Below, piece after piece: positions 1 through 17,265 of a stretch of DNA of 64,000 bases. The notes below the pieces were generated by a model. The model ran no database searches, was not told the origin of the DNA, and saw only the letters and a program-made list of their open reading frames with translations. The DNA is taken from the NCBI GenBank assembly GCA_025937785.1, contig JAICQQ010000001.1, positions 1-64,000 of the forward strand, written 5' to 3'. The translations under genes were made by a program, and so were the position numbers. Each line of letters starts with the position of its first letter. Positions within the stretch are counted from its first letter, which is position 1. Origin of the DNA: Polyangiaceae bacterium (GTDB lineage Bacteria; Myxococcota_A; Polyangia; Polyangiales; Polyangiaceae).

Positions 1-204
1 GCGAGAATCAACGTGCGTTGGACGTTCTTCCGAGACCAGCGCGAGGAAACGCGCGACTCGTCCATCCGCGTCTACACCTGCCACGAGCTCTTGAGCATCT
101 TGAAGCGAGGTGGGCTCTCGACCTTCAATTGTTTGGGGCCCAATTGGACGCCGTTTCAAATCGGTTCAACGAAATTGTGGCTCGAAGCTCGCAAGGCTGC
201 TTAG
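1..204 (+). CDS. C-terminal end of a class I SAM-dependent methyltransferase (5' truncated by window start)
   Basis: Open frame from base 1: ARINVRWTFFRDQREETRDSSIRVYTCHELLSILKRGGLSTFNCLGPNWTPFQIGSTKLWLEARKAA*, resembling the C-terminal 'hELl.ml..aGF..v...g...gtpf..gs.rlwlvark' end of small methyltransferases. Confidence 0.6.
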   Translation, partial: ARINVRWTFFRDQREETRDSSIRVYTCHELLSILKRGGLSTFNCLGPNWTPFQIGSTKLWLEARKAA

Positions 205-225
205 ACCACCGACGTTCGGCACCCT

Positions 226-1329
226 TTAGACCGCGACTGCCTCGATGATCCCCATGCCCGTCGATGTGCTGAGGGTGCGCTGCATGCGGAACCCCGTCGC
301 TTGCAGCAGCCGCTCGAAATCTCGGCGCGAGCGCTCGCGGCCTTCGCCGCAGACGACCATCATGTGCATGTCGATCGTGACCCCGTAGTGATCGCAGTCC
401 GCTTCGACGATGAAATCGACGTTGACGAGACGCGCCCCGGGCTTCATCGCCGAGCGCACGATCGAGAGAATCTTTCTCGAACGTTCGTCGTCCCAGTCGT
501 GGAGGACCGTCTTCAGCACGTAGATGTCGGCGCCGCTCGGTACGGAGTCGAAGAAGCTGCCAGGCACGAGCTCGACGCGATCGCGTACTCCGCGCGCGTC
601 CAACAGGTGCTTCGCTGACGCGAGGACGCCAGGAGCATCGACGAGGACGCCGCGTACCTTCGGGTGATGAAGCAGGATTTCGCTGAGCAGTGTTCCGCGA
701 CCGCCACCCACGTCACACACCTTCTGCGCCTCACCGAAGGGGTAAGTCGAAGCAATACCCGCGGCTTCAGCGATCGTGATGCTCATCATCGCGCAGGCGA
801 ACGTCTCGCGTTCTTCGGGGTGAGCGTCGAACCAGTCCCAAACGCTAGTCCCATGGACGCGCTCGAATGCATTTTTTCCTGTACGGAGCGTCTCTGCGAA
901 GTCGGCCCAGGCGTGTTGGTTCGACTTGGAAGCAAAATAGATGGCGAATGCGCGCGACGAAGCGTCTTCATCGAGCAATGCGCGAGACACGCGGTTGTTT
1001 CCGAACTTCCCGTCCGCGCGCCGGGAAAAGACTCCCGCATAGACCAGAGCCCGCATCGTCCGCGCCATCGCGTCCGGATTGCTCCCCGTGCGCTCGGCGA
1101 TCTCATCCGCACTGAGCGGCTCTTGTTCGAGCAGATCCGCAACCCGGAGCCGTCCCAGTTCGCCGAGCATGTTCGCCTCACAACCCGCGATGACCCGTTC
1201 GAGGATTGCCACTCGAGCTGGAACGACCGCTTCGGCGGCGCGGAGCAGCGACCGGCGGAGGGTGATGGCTGCACGTACGGCCAGGCCCGGAGGCGGCGTG
1301 AGGGGCTTGGGAGTGAGTGCCACGCCCAC
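226..1329 (-). CDS. O-methyltransferase (acetylserotonin O-methyltransferase-like, family 2)
   Basis: 367 aa; N-terminal dimerisation/winged-helix region and SAM motif VCDVGGGRGTLLSEIL...VLKTVLHDWDDERSRKIL. Confidence 0.85.
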   Translation of the reverse strand: MGVALTPKPLTPPPGLAVRAAITLRRSLLRAAEAVVPARVAILERVIAGCEANMLGELGRLRVADLLEQEPLSADEIAERTGSNPDAMARTMRALVYAGVFSRRADGKFGNNRVSRALLDEDASSRAFAIYFASKSNQHAWADFAETLRTGKNAFERVHGTSVWDWFDAHPEERETFACAMMSITIAEAAGIASTYPFGEAQKVCDVGGGRGTLLSEILLHHPKVRGVLVDAPGVLASAKHLLDARGVRDRVELVPGSFFDSVPSGADIYVLKTVLHDWDDERSRKILSIVRSAMKPGARLVNVDFIVEADCDHYGVTIDMHMMVVCGEGRERSRRDFERLLQATGFRMQRTLSTSTGMGIIEAVAV

Positions 1330-1439
1330 CCTGTTACACCGAGCGGCGCCTGGTCGTCGAGTCGTCCGTACCCCGAAGTCGAACCTGTGCGAATCGCCGC
1401 GATTTGCTAAGATGTGCTGCGGAGGTACCGGAGGTACGG

Positions 1440-1901
1440 ATGCTCGTCAGCAACCTGAACGAGGGCAAGGCGATCCTGGTCGTTCGCTACGCGAACCCAT
1501 ACGATCCAGCCGATTACGCCGCCTACCACAAGGAGTTCGTTCGTGTCGTCGCCGCCGCGCGGAAACACATCCGCCCCATCGTCCTGCTCATCGATCTCCA
1601 GGACGGTTACCCTCAGCCCAATGCCGTGCAACGCAAGGACATCGGCGAAGCCTGGGCGAAGATCCCCGACGTCGGTGGGGTCATCGCGATCATCACCAGT
1701 TCGGCCCTCATTCGCGGCATCATCACGGCCATCGAGTGGTTCATGAAGAACTCACCGACTCGTCGAGTCACTCGAGCCTTCTCCCGCTCGACTGATGCCG
1801 TGCCCTGGCTCGCGGAGCAGAGCGGAGTCTCCACGTCGGAGCTGAACGCGTCCGTCGAAGCATTGCGAACGCCGTCTCGCGTCGGCCGCGCGCGCCCCTG
1901 A
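1440..1901 (+). CDS. Conserved hypothetical protein, STAS/SpoIIAA-like fold possible
   Basis: MLVSNLNEGKAILVVRYANPYDPADYAAYHKEF...; start set at ATG 1440 behind a GGAGG-like site. Confidence 0.55.
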   Translation: MLVSNLNEGKAILVVRYANPYDPADYAAYHKEFVRVVAAARKHIRPIVLLIDLQDGYPQPNAVQRKDIGEAWAKIPDVGGVIAIITSSALIRGIITAIEWFMKNSPTRRVTRAFSRSTDAVPWLAEQSGVSTSELNASVEALRTPSRVGRARP

Positions 1902-1976
1902 GCCCTCTGCTCATTGGTTCGCGTGAAGCCCGTGGGTCGAGCGAAGCTCCGCCAGGCGCGGAACGGACATCGGCGT

Positions 1977-4897
<2,921 letters not shown>

Positions 4898-4964
4898 CTA
4901 GCACACGCGGAGCCGTGGGGGACTACTGGCATTTTCCCCGCAAGTGGGTACGTTCCACGCTTCG

Positions 4965-5717
4965 ATGTCGTCCGCGAGTGAAGCGCCCCCCGCCACAGCC
5001 TGGAAGGAAGCCAGCGGCCCGTGGACGGATCTCGGACTCACCCTTCCCATCTTCGTGGGCTATCACCTGGGCGTCGTCCTGCTCCCCGTGCGCAACGCCG
5101 CAGATCTCGTCACCTTCGAGCTCATCACGCTGGCGAACAACAACATGTTCGCCTACAGCGCGCTCACTCTAGCCATCGCCGCGGTCTACGTCGGCGTACT
5201 CTGGGTCGCCGGACGCGGGCGCGCTCTCCGCTGGGAGCGCTTCGTGTGGATCGGCATCGAAGGCATCGTCTATGCCTTCACCATGCGCCTGATCGCCGCC
5301 AACGTCGTCGGCAACCTCGGTCTCACGAGCCTCGTCGGCCCGACTGGCGTCCCTCTCGCGCGCGGCATCGACAGCGGCTTCGCCGGCCTGGTCATGTCCT
5401 TCGGCGCCGGCTTCTACGAAGAGGTCATGTTCCGCGTCGTGCTCTTCGGCCTGGGCGCACGCCTGCTCATCTACCTGTTCCCCATCCCCGTTCCGGCCAA
5501 GCGCTTCGTCGTCAAAGTCACTTGGGCCGTCGTCACCGCCGCCATCTTCAGCGGCTGGCACTACGTCGGCCCGATGGGCGACGACTTCGATCTGCTCTCC
5601 TTCGTCTTCCGCTGGGTCTGCGGCATCGTGTTCTGCTTCATCTACTGGTTCCGAGGCTTCGCCCCCGCCGTCTGGACCCACGCCCTCTACGACGTCTGGG
5701 TGCTCGTGCTCAACTAG
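4965..5717 (+). CDS. CPBP family intramembrane metalloprotease
   Basis: Multi-TM; FYEEVMFRVVLFG, FSGWHYVGP, HALYDVWV motifs. Confidence 0.8.
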   Translation: MSSASEAPPATAWKEASGPWTDLGLTLPIFVGYHLGVVLLPVRNAADLVTFELITLANNNMFAYSALTLAIAAVYVGVLWVAGRGRALRWERFVWIGIEGIVYAFTMRLIAANVVGNLGLTSLVGPTGVPLARGIDSGFAGLVMSFGAGFYEEVMFRVVLFGLGARLLIYLFPIPVPAKRFVVKVTWAVVTAAIFSGWHYVGPMGDDFDLLSFVFRWVCGIVFCFIYWFRGFAPAVWTHALYDVWVLVLN

Positions 5718-5767
5718 CCTGTCCCTGAATGGGCCGGCCCATGAACGTGACGTGCCCCTGCCCGTGC

Positions 5768-5883
5768 CGAGAAATCGAGGAAAGGGCTGTCCGCCTCGCG
5801 GTAGCCTTCGATGATCGCGCTCGCGATGCCGAGAAACTCCAGTGCGACTCGATACACTTCCAATCCCTCATATCGAGCATCAT
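5768..5883 (-). pseudogene. Truncated, frameshifted four-helix-bundle (23S rRNA IVP/avd-like) protein remnant
   Basis: Minus strand reads RYEGLEVYRVALEFLGIASAIIEGYREADSPFLDF, matching the N-terminal 'ye.LeVYrvalefl' signature of the family; the ATG at 5880 is 1 nt out of frame. Confidence 0.55.
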
Positions 5884-5922
5884 GCTCCGGTCATCGTCAT
5901 CTTGGTATCGGTTGCACTGCTT

Positions 5923-5955
5923 CGGGCACGGGCACGTTTACGTTCACGTTTACGG
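5923..5955. repeat. Hexamer tandem repeat (GGGCAC GGGCAC GTTTAC GTTCAC GTTTAC)
   Basis: Direct reading of the sequence. Confidence 0.8.
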
Positions 5956-5984
5956 GGTCGTTCAGCCGAATTCAGGGGCAGGGC

Positions 5985-6737
5985 CTAGCCACCCCGGCGT
6001 GCCAACACGAAGTGCTCGAGGTTGCCCTTCGGGCCTTTGATGGGCGAGGGGCATTCGCCGACGATCTCGAAGCCATGGTTTCGAACCGCTGCGAGGGTCT
6101 GGGCAATCGCCGTCTCGCGCAGCGCCTCGTCCTTGATGACCCCGCGGTGCTTGCTCGCCTGCTCGCGCCCCACCTCGAACTGCGGCTTCACCAACGCCAA
6201 CAAATGCCCGCCCGGCTTCAAGATCTTCCCGATCGCCTCCAGCAGCTTCTCCAAGCTAATGAACGACGCGTCCACCACCACCAGATCGACCAGCTTCCCC
6301 AGGCTATCCGCCTCGAGGTGGCGCGCGTTCGTGCGCTCCATCACCACCACCCGCGCATCCCCGCGCAACGACTGCGCCAGCTGCCCATGGCCGACATCGA
6401 TAGCGAAGACCTGCACAGCTCCCCGCTGCAGCAGGCAATCGGTAAAGCCGCCAGTCGAAGCACCAACGTCCGCCGCGACCACGCCAGCGACATCGAAGCC
6501 CAGTGCCGTCAAGGCACCGTCGAGCTTCGTCCCCCCTCGCGAAACGAACTGCTCCGTCTGGCGCACCGTCAGCACGGCATCGCTCGAAAGCAGGGAACCG
6601 GCTTTGTCGACGCGCTGCTCGCCCACGTACACTCGCCCCGCCAAGATCAGCGCCTGCGCCTTCGCGCGCGAGTCTGCGAGCCCCTGTGCGAGCAAGAGTC
6701 GGTCAGCGCGATCGCGTTTGGGTGAAGCCGGAGACAT
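5985..6737 (-). CDS. tlyA: TlyA family RNA methyltransferase (S4 + FtsJ domains)
   Basis: RADRLLLAQGLADSRAKAQALILAGRVYVGEQRVDKAG (S4); VVAADVGASTGGFTDCLLQRGA..VFAIDVGHGQL. Confidence 0.92.
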   Translation of the reverse strand: MSPASPKRDRADRLLLAQGLADSRAKAQALILAGRVYVGEQRVDKAGSLLSSDAVLTVRQTEQFVSRGGTKLDGALTALGFDVAGVVAADVGASTGGFTDCLLQRGAVQVFAIDVGHGQLAQSLRGDARVVVMERTNARHLEADSLGKLVDLVVVDASFISLEKLLEAIGKILKPGGHLLALVKPQFEVGREQASKHRGVIKDEALRETAIAQTLAAVRNHGFEIVGECPSPIKGPKGNLEHFVLARRGG

Positions 6738-7030
6738 GAGGGGGGGGTCGCTTCCGGCAATTGCCAGAGTTTAGGACCGCTGGGTAGTAACCGCGACGCC
6801 GTGAGTCAGCCAGCATCGCTCAACGCGGCATGAGCGTGGGGACCACCTGACGCTTGATCCGCCGGTATCTCTTTCTACAGGAGGGTATTACACCACGCGG
6901 TCCGGGGCAACCGCGCTCGGTACACGGGGCGACCGAGCCATACTTCGTCCGACGCTCGCTCGAGTCGCCAAGCACGGCGAGGGTCCGACCACATGGCGGC
7001 TCAGCCAGCCTGTGCTTCGCCGGAGTCTTG

Positions 7031-7447
7031 CTACAAAGCGAAGACTCCGATCCTTGAAAACGGTGCCGCGAGACGCCTGATGTCCTTGGGATCGCCGGTC
7101 GCGATCACAGCGGTATCGAACTGCAACGCAATCGCGACTACGAAAGCATCGATCGCGTGAGCGGAAGCGAGTTTGTGACGAGCCAACAGATGCCCGGCTT
7201 GCTGCGCGGCAGTGCGGCTCAACTCCACGACTCGGACCCCAGGGTTGTTCAGCAAATGGTTGACCGCCGAGTCGTAGCGCACGCCGCGACAAACTTCGGC
7301 GAGGACGGGTGCAGGAACGCGAACGAGCGCCCGCTTTTGATAGGCAAGTTGCAGAATCGCAGCAGCTCTGTGGGCCTGCGTACCGCGAGCCTTCGGGTCG
7401 GCGAGAGCGCTGACACCCTCGGAATCGAGAACTAGCGCTTCGGCCAT
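7031..7447 (-). CDS. PIN-domain (VapC-like) toxin
   Basis: ALVLDSEGVSALA...SAHAIDAFVVAIALQFDTAVIATGDPKDIRRLA: PIN acidic residues and GD motif. Confidence 0.8.
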   Translation of the reverse strand: MAEALVLDSEGVSALADPKARGTQAHRAAAILQLAYQKRALVRVPAPVLAEVCRGVRYDSAVNHLLNNPGVRVVELSRTAAQQAGHLLARHKLASAHAIDAFVVAIALQFDTAVIATGDPKDIRRLAAPFSRIGVFAL

Positions 7448-7659
7448 GCTCTGCGGGCCCGAGCCATGTCCGCCTTGGAAGGTTGACCAAGCTGGTCTTG
7501 GAGGTCGGTGAGAAGCACCTGAACACCTTCACGCTCGAGCTCGTGGGCAACAGCGCGCGCGACGAAGCCCGATAGACCGCGAGCACCAACGCGCTTTCGA
7601 ACAGCCTCGGCGAGTTCTCCCGGAATGCTGACGGACAACTTAGCGGCAGGCTGAGCCAT
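7432..7659 (-). CDS. Ribbon-helix-helix/CopG-like antitoxin
   Basis: 75 aa; KLSVSIPGELAEAVRKRVGARGLSGFVARAVAHELE; overlaps the PIN toxin start by 16 bp. Confidence 0.75.
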   Translation of the reverse strand: MAQPAAKLSVSIPGELAEAVRKRVGARGLSGFVARAVAHELEREGVQVLLTDLQDQLGQPSKADMARARRAWPKR

Positions 7660-7665
7660 GGCAGA

Positions 7666-7683
7666 TTCCTACCAGAGTAGGAA
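7666..7683. promoter_or_regulatory. Perfect inverted repeat TTCCTAC-CAGA-GTAGGAA upstream of the toxin-antitoxin operon (candidate operator / RBS-occluding hairpin)
   Basis: 7-bp perfect arms, 7 bp upstream of the antitoxin ATG (7659). Confidence 0.55.
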
Positions 7684-7874
7684 GCCCCAAGCAAGCTGAG
7701 TGCATTCGTAACCTACGACGCGCGACTGACCCTGACACGCCGCTTCGCCAGTCCGGTGGCTACTCTTTGGTTGTCGTCGTTTCGGCCCCGGAGGATCCGG
7801 CCGCACGACGGAGCGAGGGCTTGCTGCCTTTGCCAGGGGAGGCCACCCCGACTGCACGTGCTAGCCTCCGGTTA

Positions 7875-9107
7875 ATGTCGATCGCCATCGTCTCCCTAGG
7901 TACCGAAGTCGTGCGCGGCGAGCTCGTGAACACGAACTCGCAGTGGTTGGCTGAGGCGGTGTCGGACGACGGGTTCGAAGTTTCCGAACTCGTTTCGGTG
8001 GCCGACGATCACGCGCAGATCATCGAGTGTTTGACGCGGCTGGCGGGGCGCAACGACGCAATCGTATGCACGGGCGGGCTGGGACCGACTACGGATGACC
8101 TGACGACGGAGGCGGTGGCCGCGATGCTGGGCGAACCGCTGGTGCTCGACGAAGCTTCGCTGGAGCACATCCGGCAGCGGTTTCGGCGGGCAGGTAGGAC
8201 GATGGGGCCGAGCAACGAGAAGCAGGCGCGTTTTCCGAGGGGAGCGCGGATCTTGAGCAACCCGGAGGGGACCGCGCCGGGGTTTGCGGTGACGATCGGG
8301 CAGGCTGAGGCGTTCTTCATGCCGGGCGTGCCGCTGGAGATGCGCGCGATGTTCGAAGCGCACGTGCGGGCGGCGCTGCCGCGACGCGGCGGCGAGAGCG
8401 TGGTGCATCAGATCCGGTTGAACACGTTCGGTCAGACTGAATCCGCCGTGAACGACGCGCTGGCGGGGATCGAGGCGGAGCATGGCGTCGTGCTCGGGTA
8501 CCGCGCGCACTTTCCGGAGATCCAGGTGAAGGTGTTGGCGCGAGGCCCCGACAAGGCGGCGGCAGCAGCGCGCGCGGCGCGGGTGGCGGACGTCGTGCAG
8601 CAGCGCCTCGGTCCCATCGTGTTTTCACGCGGCACCACGTCGCTCGCGGGGGCTGTCGGCGAGCTGCTCGAGCAGCGCGGACTGACGTTGGGCGTGGCCG
8701 AATCGTGCACGGGTGGCTGGGTGGCCCAGCTGCTCACCGAAAACGCGGGTGCGAGCGCGTACTTCGCGGGTGGGGTGGTGTCGTACGCGAATCAGGTGAA
8801 GCACGACGTGCTCGGGGTGCCCGAAGAACTGCTGGCGGCGCACGGGGCGGTGAGTCAGCCGGTAGCGGAGGCAATGGCCCGCGGGGCGCATCGTGTGTTG
8901 CGAGCGGGCGTCGCACTCGCCATCACGGGGATCGCAGGACCGAGCGGCGGCAGCGAGGAAAAGCCGGTCGGAACGGTGCACATTGCGGTGTTCGACGGCA
9001 CGACGCTGCTGCACGAGAAGTGTTTGTTTCCGTGGGACCGGAAGCGGGTTCAGCTGGTGTCGGCGTTCAGGGGGCTCAGTCTGGTGCGCCAGCTGATTTC
9101 CGGCTAA
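7875..9107 (+). CDS. cinA: CinA-like competence/damage-inducible protein (nicotinamide-nucleotide amidase domain)
   Basis: MSIAIVSLGTEVVRGELVNTNSQWLAEAV...CTGGLGPTTDDLTTEAVA...VAESCTGGWVAQLLT...AITGIAGPSGGSEEKPVGTVHIA. Confidence 0.93.
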   Translation: MSIAIVSLGTEVVRGELVNTNSQWLAEAVSDDGFEVSELVSVADDHAQIIECLTRLAGRNDAIVCTGGLGPTTDDLTTEAVAAMLGEPLVLDEASLEHIRQRFRRAGRTMGPSNEKQARFPRGARILSNPEGTAPGFAVTIGQAEAFFMPGVPLEMRAMFEAHVRAALPRRGGESVVHQIRLNTFGQTESAVNDALAGIEAEHGVVLGYRAHFPEIQVKVLARGPDKAAAAARAARVADVVQQRLGPIVFSRGTTSLAGAVGELLEQRGLTLGVAESCTGGWVAQLLTENAGASAYFAGGVVSYANQVKHDVLGVPEELLAAHGAVSQPVAEAMARGAHRVLRAGVALAITGIAGPSGGSEEKPVGTVHIAVFDGTTLLHEKCLFPWDRKRVQLVSAFRGLSLVRQLISG

Positions 9108-9117
9108 GTCGGACGCT

Positions 9118-9687
9118 GTGCATCGCTGCTTCATTGCCCTCGAGCTCGACGATTCGGTCAAGGCTGCGCTCAAGGGTTCGGTCGAGCCGTTCAAGCGCGC
9201 GAGCCGGGCGGAGAAGCCGCGCCTCGTGGATACGACCGGATACCACGTCACGCTGAAGTTTCTGGGTGCGGTGACAGCGGAGCGCCTCGCGGAGCTTCGC
9301 AGGCAACTGCCGCCAGCGCTCGCGGGGAAGTCGGCCGTCGACACGGGCTGGGCGGGCTTCGGGGGATTTCCGCGGCGCGGGAGCGCGAACGTGCTGGTGG
9401 CGGTGCTGCGCGACGACCTGGGGCAGCTGACGGAGCTGTACGAGGCCGTTGAGGCGGTGTGCGAGGGTTTGGGGTTTGCGCGCGAGAGCCGGCCTTTCAA
9501 GCCACACGCCACGCTGGCCCGCTTCCGAACCAGCGTGGATCTGCGGCCGTACCTGACCGGCATGCCTCCGGCCGGGGCGGTGCCGCTCAGGGCGGTGGCG
9601 CTTTACGAGTCGGTGCTGGCCCCGGGCGGCGCGCAGTACAGCGTGCTCGAGCGTTATCCGCTCGCCGCAGCGGTCACCGACGGGTAG
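9118..9687 (+). CDS. thpR: RNA 2',3'-cyclic phosphodiesterase (2'-5' RNA ligase family)
   Basis: HRCFIALELDD...YHVTLKFLG...FKPHATLARFR: two HxT motifs; GTG start. Confidence 0.9.
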   Translation: MHRCFIALELDDSVKAALKGSVEPFKRASRAEKPRLVDTTGYHVTLKFLGAVTAERLAELRRQLPPALAGKSAVDTGWAGFGGFPRRGSANVLVAVLRDDLGQLTELYEAVEAVCEGLGFARESRPFKPHATLARFRTSVDLRPYLTGMPPAGAVPLRAVALYESVLAPGGAQYSVLERYPLAAAVTDG

Positions 9688-9697
9688 CCGTGACCCG

Positions 9698-12370
<2,673 letters not shown>

Positions 12371-12589
12371 GTAGTGCTCGAGGAATCGCAGACACCGGCG
12401 CTCCCGTCGCCCGCAGGTTCTGGGCGTTCCCGCGCGATGGCCGGCGCGGAAACCAACCTAAGTCGTCGCACCGATGGATCAAGCCCCCGAAATTGATGAG
12501 GCGTGAACGGGCACTCTCCCCCACGCGGACAGGCGCGAGGGCCCGCTCGCACTGGACAAACGCCTACGTTTGACGCGCGGGTTCGGGGC

Positions 12590-13252
12590 TTACGGGGCCC
12601 CGCCGGCGCCGCTCGGACCCGGGTCGCAGTCCGGCGGATCGTCGAAGTCCGGATTCGGAAGCTCGCGGCTGTCGATGCAGCCCAGGTTCAGCTGCACCGC
12701 GCCGAGCAGCGCTTCATCCAGCAAGAACCCACACTTGCCGGAGGGTAAGCAGCACCCCGGGAAACCCGGCAAGGATAGGGTTTCGCTCGGCCTCAATGGC
12801 GGACTGTCCGGACAGTTCTCGTCGAGCTCGCCGGGGCTGTTCAGCGGTTGGCACTCGCGATCGAGGTTGATGTCGTACATCTCGAGGAAGTCCGTCCGCA
12901 CGCCGCAGGGATCGACCTCGGGGTCGTCCGGGCAGCAGGCATCCGTCTGGAGGCCGAGGATCTCCAGTTCGAGACCTTCGCAGAGCATGCCGTCGCACAT
13001 CGCGCTCTGGGGCTCGGAGCTGGTGCCGCCGCCCGCGGTAGTAGTGCCGCCCGCGCCGCTCGTTCCCCCGTCGCTATTCGCGCCACCGGTGCTGGTGTTT
13101 GCGGTTCCGCCGTCTCCTATAGGCGCGGTTCCCCCGCTGCCGTCGGTGTTCGAGCCGTTACTGTTGGACTCGGACTCACCGCACGCCGCCAGAGCCAATG
13201 CCAAAAGGCCGCCAGCGGCCAGGGGTCGAAGCCAGCTGTTCGCTCGAAGCAT
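12590..13252 (-). CDS. Hypothetical lipoprotein with Ser/Gly/Thr-rich linker
   Basis: Lipobox LALAAC followed by low-complexity GTANTSTGGANSDGGTSGAGGTTTAGGG. Confidence 0.65.
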   Translation of the reverse strand: MLRANSWLRPLAAGGLLALALAACGESESNSNGSNTDGSGGTAPIGDGGTANTSTGGANSDGGTSGAGGTTTAGGGTSSEPQSAMCDGMLCEGLELEILGLQTDACCPDDPEVDPCGVRTDFLEMYDINLDRECQPLNSPGELDENCPDSPPLRPSETLSLPGFPGCCLPSGKCGFLLDEALLGAVQLNLGCIDSRELPNPDFDDPPDCDPGPSGAGGAP

Positions 13253-13308
13253 GCACGAAGCTTGACCCAACTCTGCCGCGCTGAAAAGACCGCGCGGCGG
13301 GGCGGGCG

Positions 13309-15942
<2,634 letters not shown>

Positions 15943-16164
15943 TGGCGGCAAAACGAGGAGGAAAACCGGCTTTGATTTATAACCACTCGCACGCTTCCAA
16001 GCAAGTCGTTTGCTGCATTAAAACAGCTAGAATGTTGATTTTTTGGCACTTGGGCCGAACCGCGATTCGTGCGGGGCAGCGGCGCCGAAAAACGGCCCTG
16101 CAGGCGGCTCGGGTGACACCCCGAAACCTGCGCCTCGACCCCTGCCCCGGTGCTGCGCGAACAG

Positions 16165-17262
16165 CTACGAGAACCGACCCTGTCGCAATACGAAATCGGA
16201 GCGTTCACCCAGGCTCAGTGTGGGTGTGACGAACAGGTCTGGGCGGGTCGTCGTCACGAACACCTGGCTTTGGCTCTGGCGGACGAAATCGTAAACCGCG
16301 CCGGTCCGCGTAGGATCGAGCTCACTCGAAACATCGTCCAAGAGCAGCAGGGGCTCGGCGTGGCTGGTCTCGGCGACGCACTCGAGCTCGCCCATTTTGA
16401 TGGCCAAGGCGAGCAGTCGCTGCTGCCCCTGAGAGGCGTACGCCTTGGCGGCGCGGCCATCGACATCCAAGCTGAGATCGTCGCGCTGTGGCCCGAAGCT
16501 GGCGGAGCGGCGGAGACGGTCTTTGTCGCGACGGATCCTGAGCTGCTCGGCGAACTCGCCCGCGTCGGAACTCCCACCGGGGACGTAACGCGCGCCGAGC
16601 GCGAGGGCCTGTCCGGTCAAGGTGCCAAACGCGCGGCTCACGGCGCCGCCCAGGCTCTCGGCGGCCTGGGCGCGGGCTTGCGCCAGACGCGCCCCCTGCC
16701 CGGCTGCCACGGCTTCGAGCGCCGCGAGCTCGCGCGCCCCACTGCCGCGCTGTTCGAGGATGCGCTGGCGGGACTTCAGCGCGCGCGTGTAACGCTGGCG
16801 GGCGTCGCTGCTTACCGGATCGCTGAAGAGCGCCACGCGATCGAGCAGCGTGCGGCGCCCCTGAGCGGAGCCGTGCACGAGCGCGAGATCGCCCGGGTGA
16901 AACACGACGACGGGCGTGCGCGTAGCGTAGTCCACCAGGCGCGGCGGCTTCTTGCCATCCAAGCGCCAGGAACGCCCGCGTGCGCTCAGCTGACCCCGCT
17001 GCTCGCCGCGTTGCCCGTCCCGCATGACGCGAAGCTCGATGTTGGCGTAGGCGTTGCCTTGTCGAATCACCTCTGCGAGGCGATTGGTGCGGAAACTTCG
17101 GCTCGTGGCCACCACATACAAGGCTTCGATCAGGCTGGTCTTGCCTTGCCCGTTGTCACCCGCGATCACGTTGAGGCGGGCGGCAGGCGTGAGTTCGAGC
17201 TGCTCGAGGTTGCGGAAACCGGCGAGGCGCAGTCGCTCGACGACGATGCGACTTCGCGCCAC
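16165..17262 (-). CDS. recF: DNA replication and repair protein RecF
   Basis: LRLAGFRNLEQLEL...VIAGDNGQGKTSLIEALYVV...LLLLDDVSSELDPTR. Confidence 0.95.
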   Translation of the reverse strand: MARSRIVVERLRLAGFRNLEQLELTPAARLNVIAGDNGQGKTSLIEALYVVATSRSFRTNRLAEVIRQGNAYANIELRVMRDGQRGEQRGQLSARGRSWRLDGKKPPRLVDYATRTPVVVFHPGDLALVHGSAQGRRTLLDRVALFSDPVSSDARQRYTRALKSRQRILEQRGSGARELAALEAVAAGQGARLAQARAQAAESLGGAVSRAFGTLTGQALALGARYVPGGSSDAGEFAEQLRIRRDKDRLRRSASFGPQRDDLSLDVDGRAAKAYASQGQQRLLALAIKMGELECVAETSHAEPLLLLDDVSSELDPTRTGAVYDFVRQSQSQVFVTTTRPDLFVTPTLSLGERSDFVLRQGRFS

Positions 17263-17265
17263 GGG

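Larger units (their letters stand above)
5718..5984. mobile_element. Putative IVS-like/MITE-like inverted-repeat element carrying a degenerate four-helix-bundle ORF
   Basis: Ends CCTGTCCCTGAAT (5718-5730) and ATTCAGGGGCAGGGC (about 5969-5984) are inverted; inner inverted pair AACGTGACGTGCCCCTGCCCGTGCC versus GGGCACGGGCACGTTTACGTTCACGTTT; see findings. Confidence 0.5.

Noticed and set aside
6888-7694. 268-aa minus-strand ORF overlapping the toxin-antitoxin genes
   Set aside because: Ser/Arg-rich alternative frame; the PIN and RHH frames have recognisable motifs
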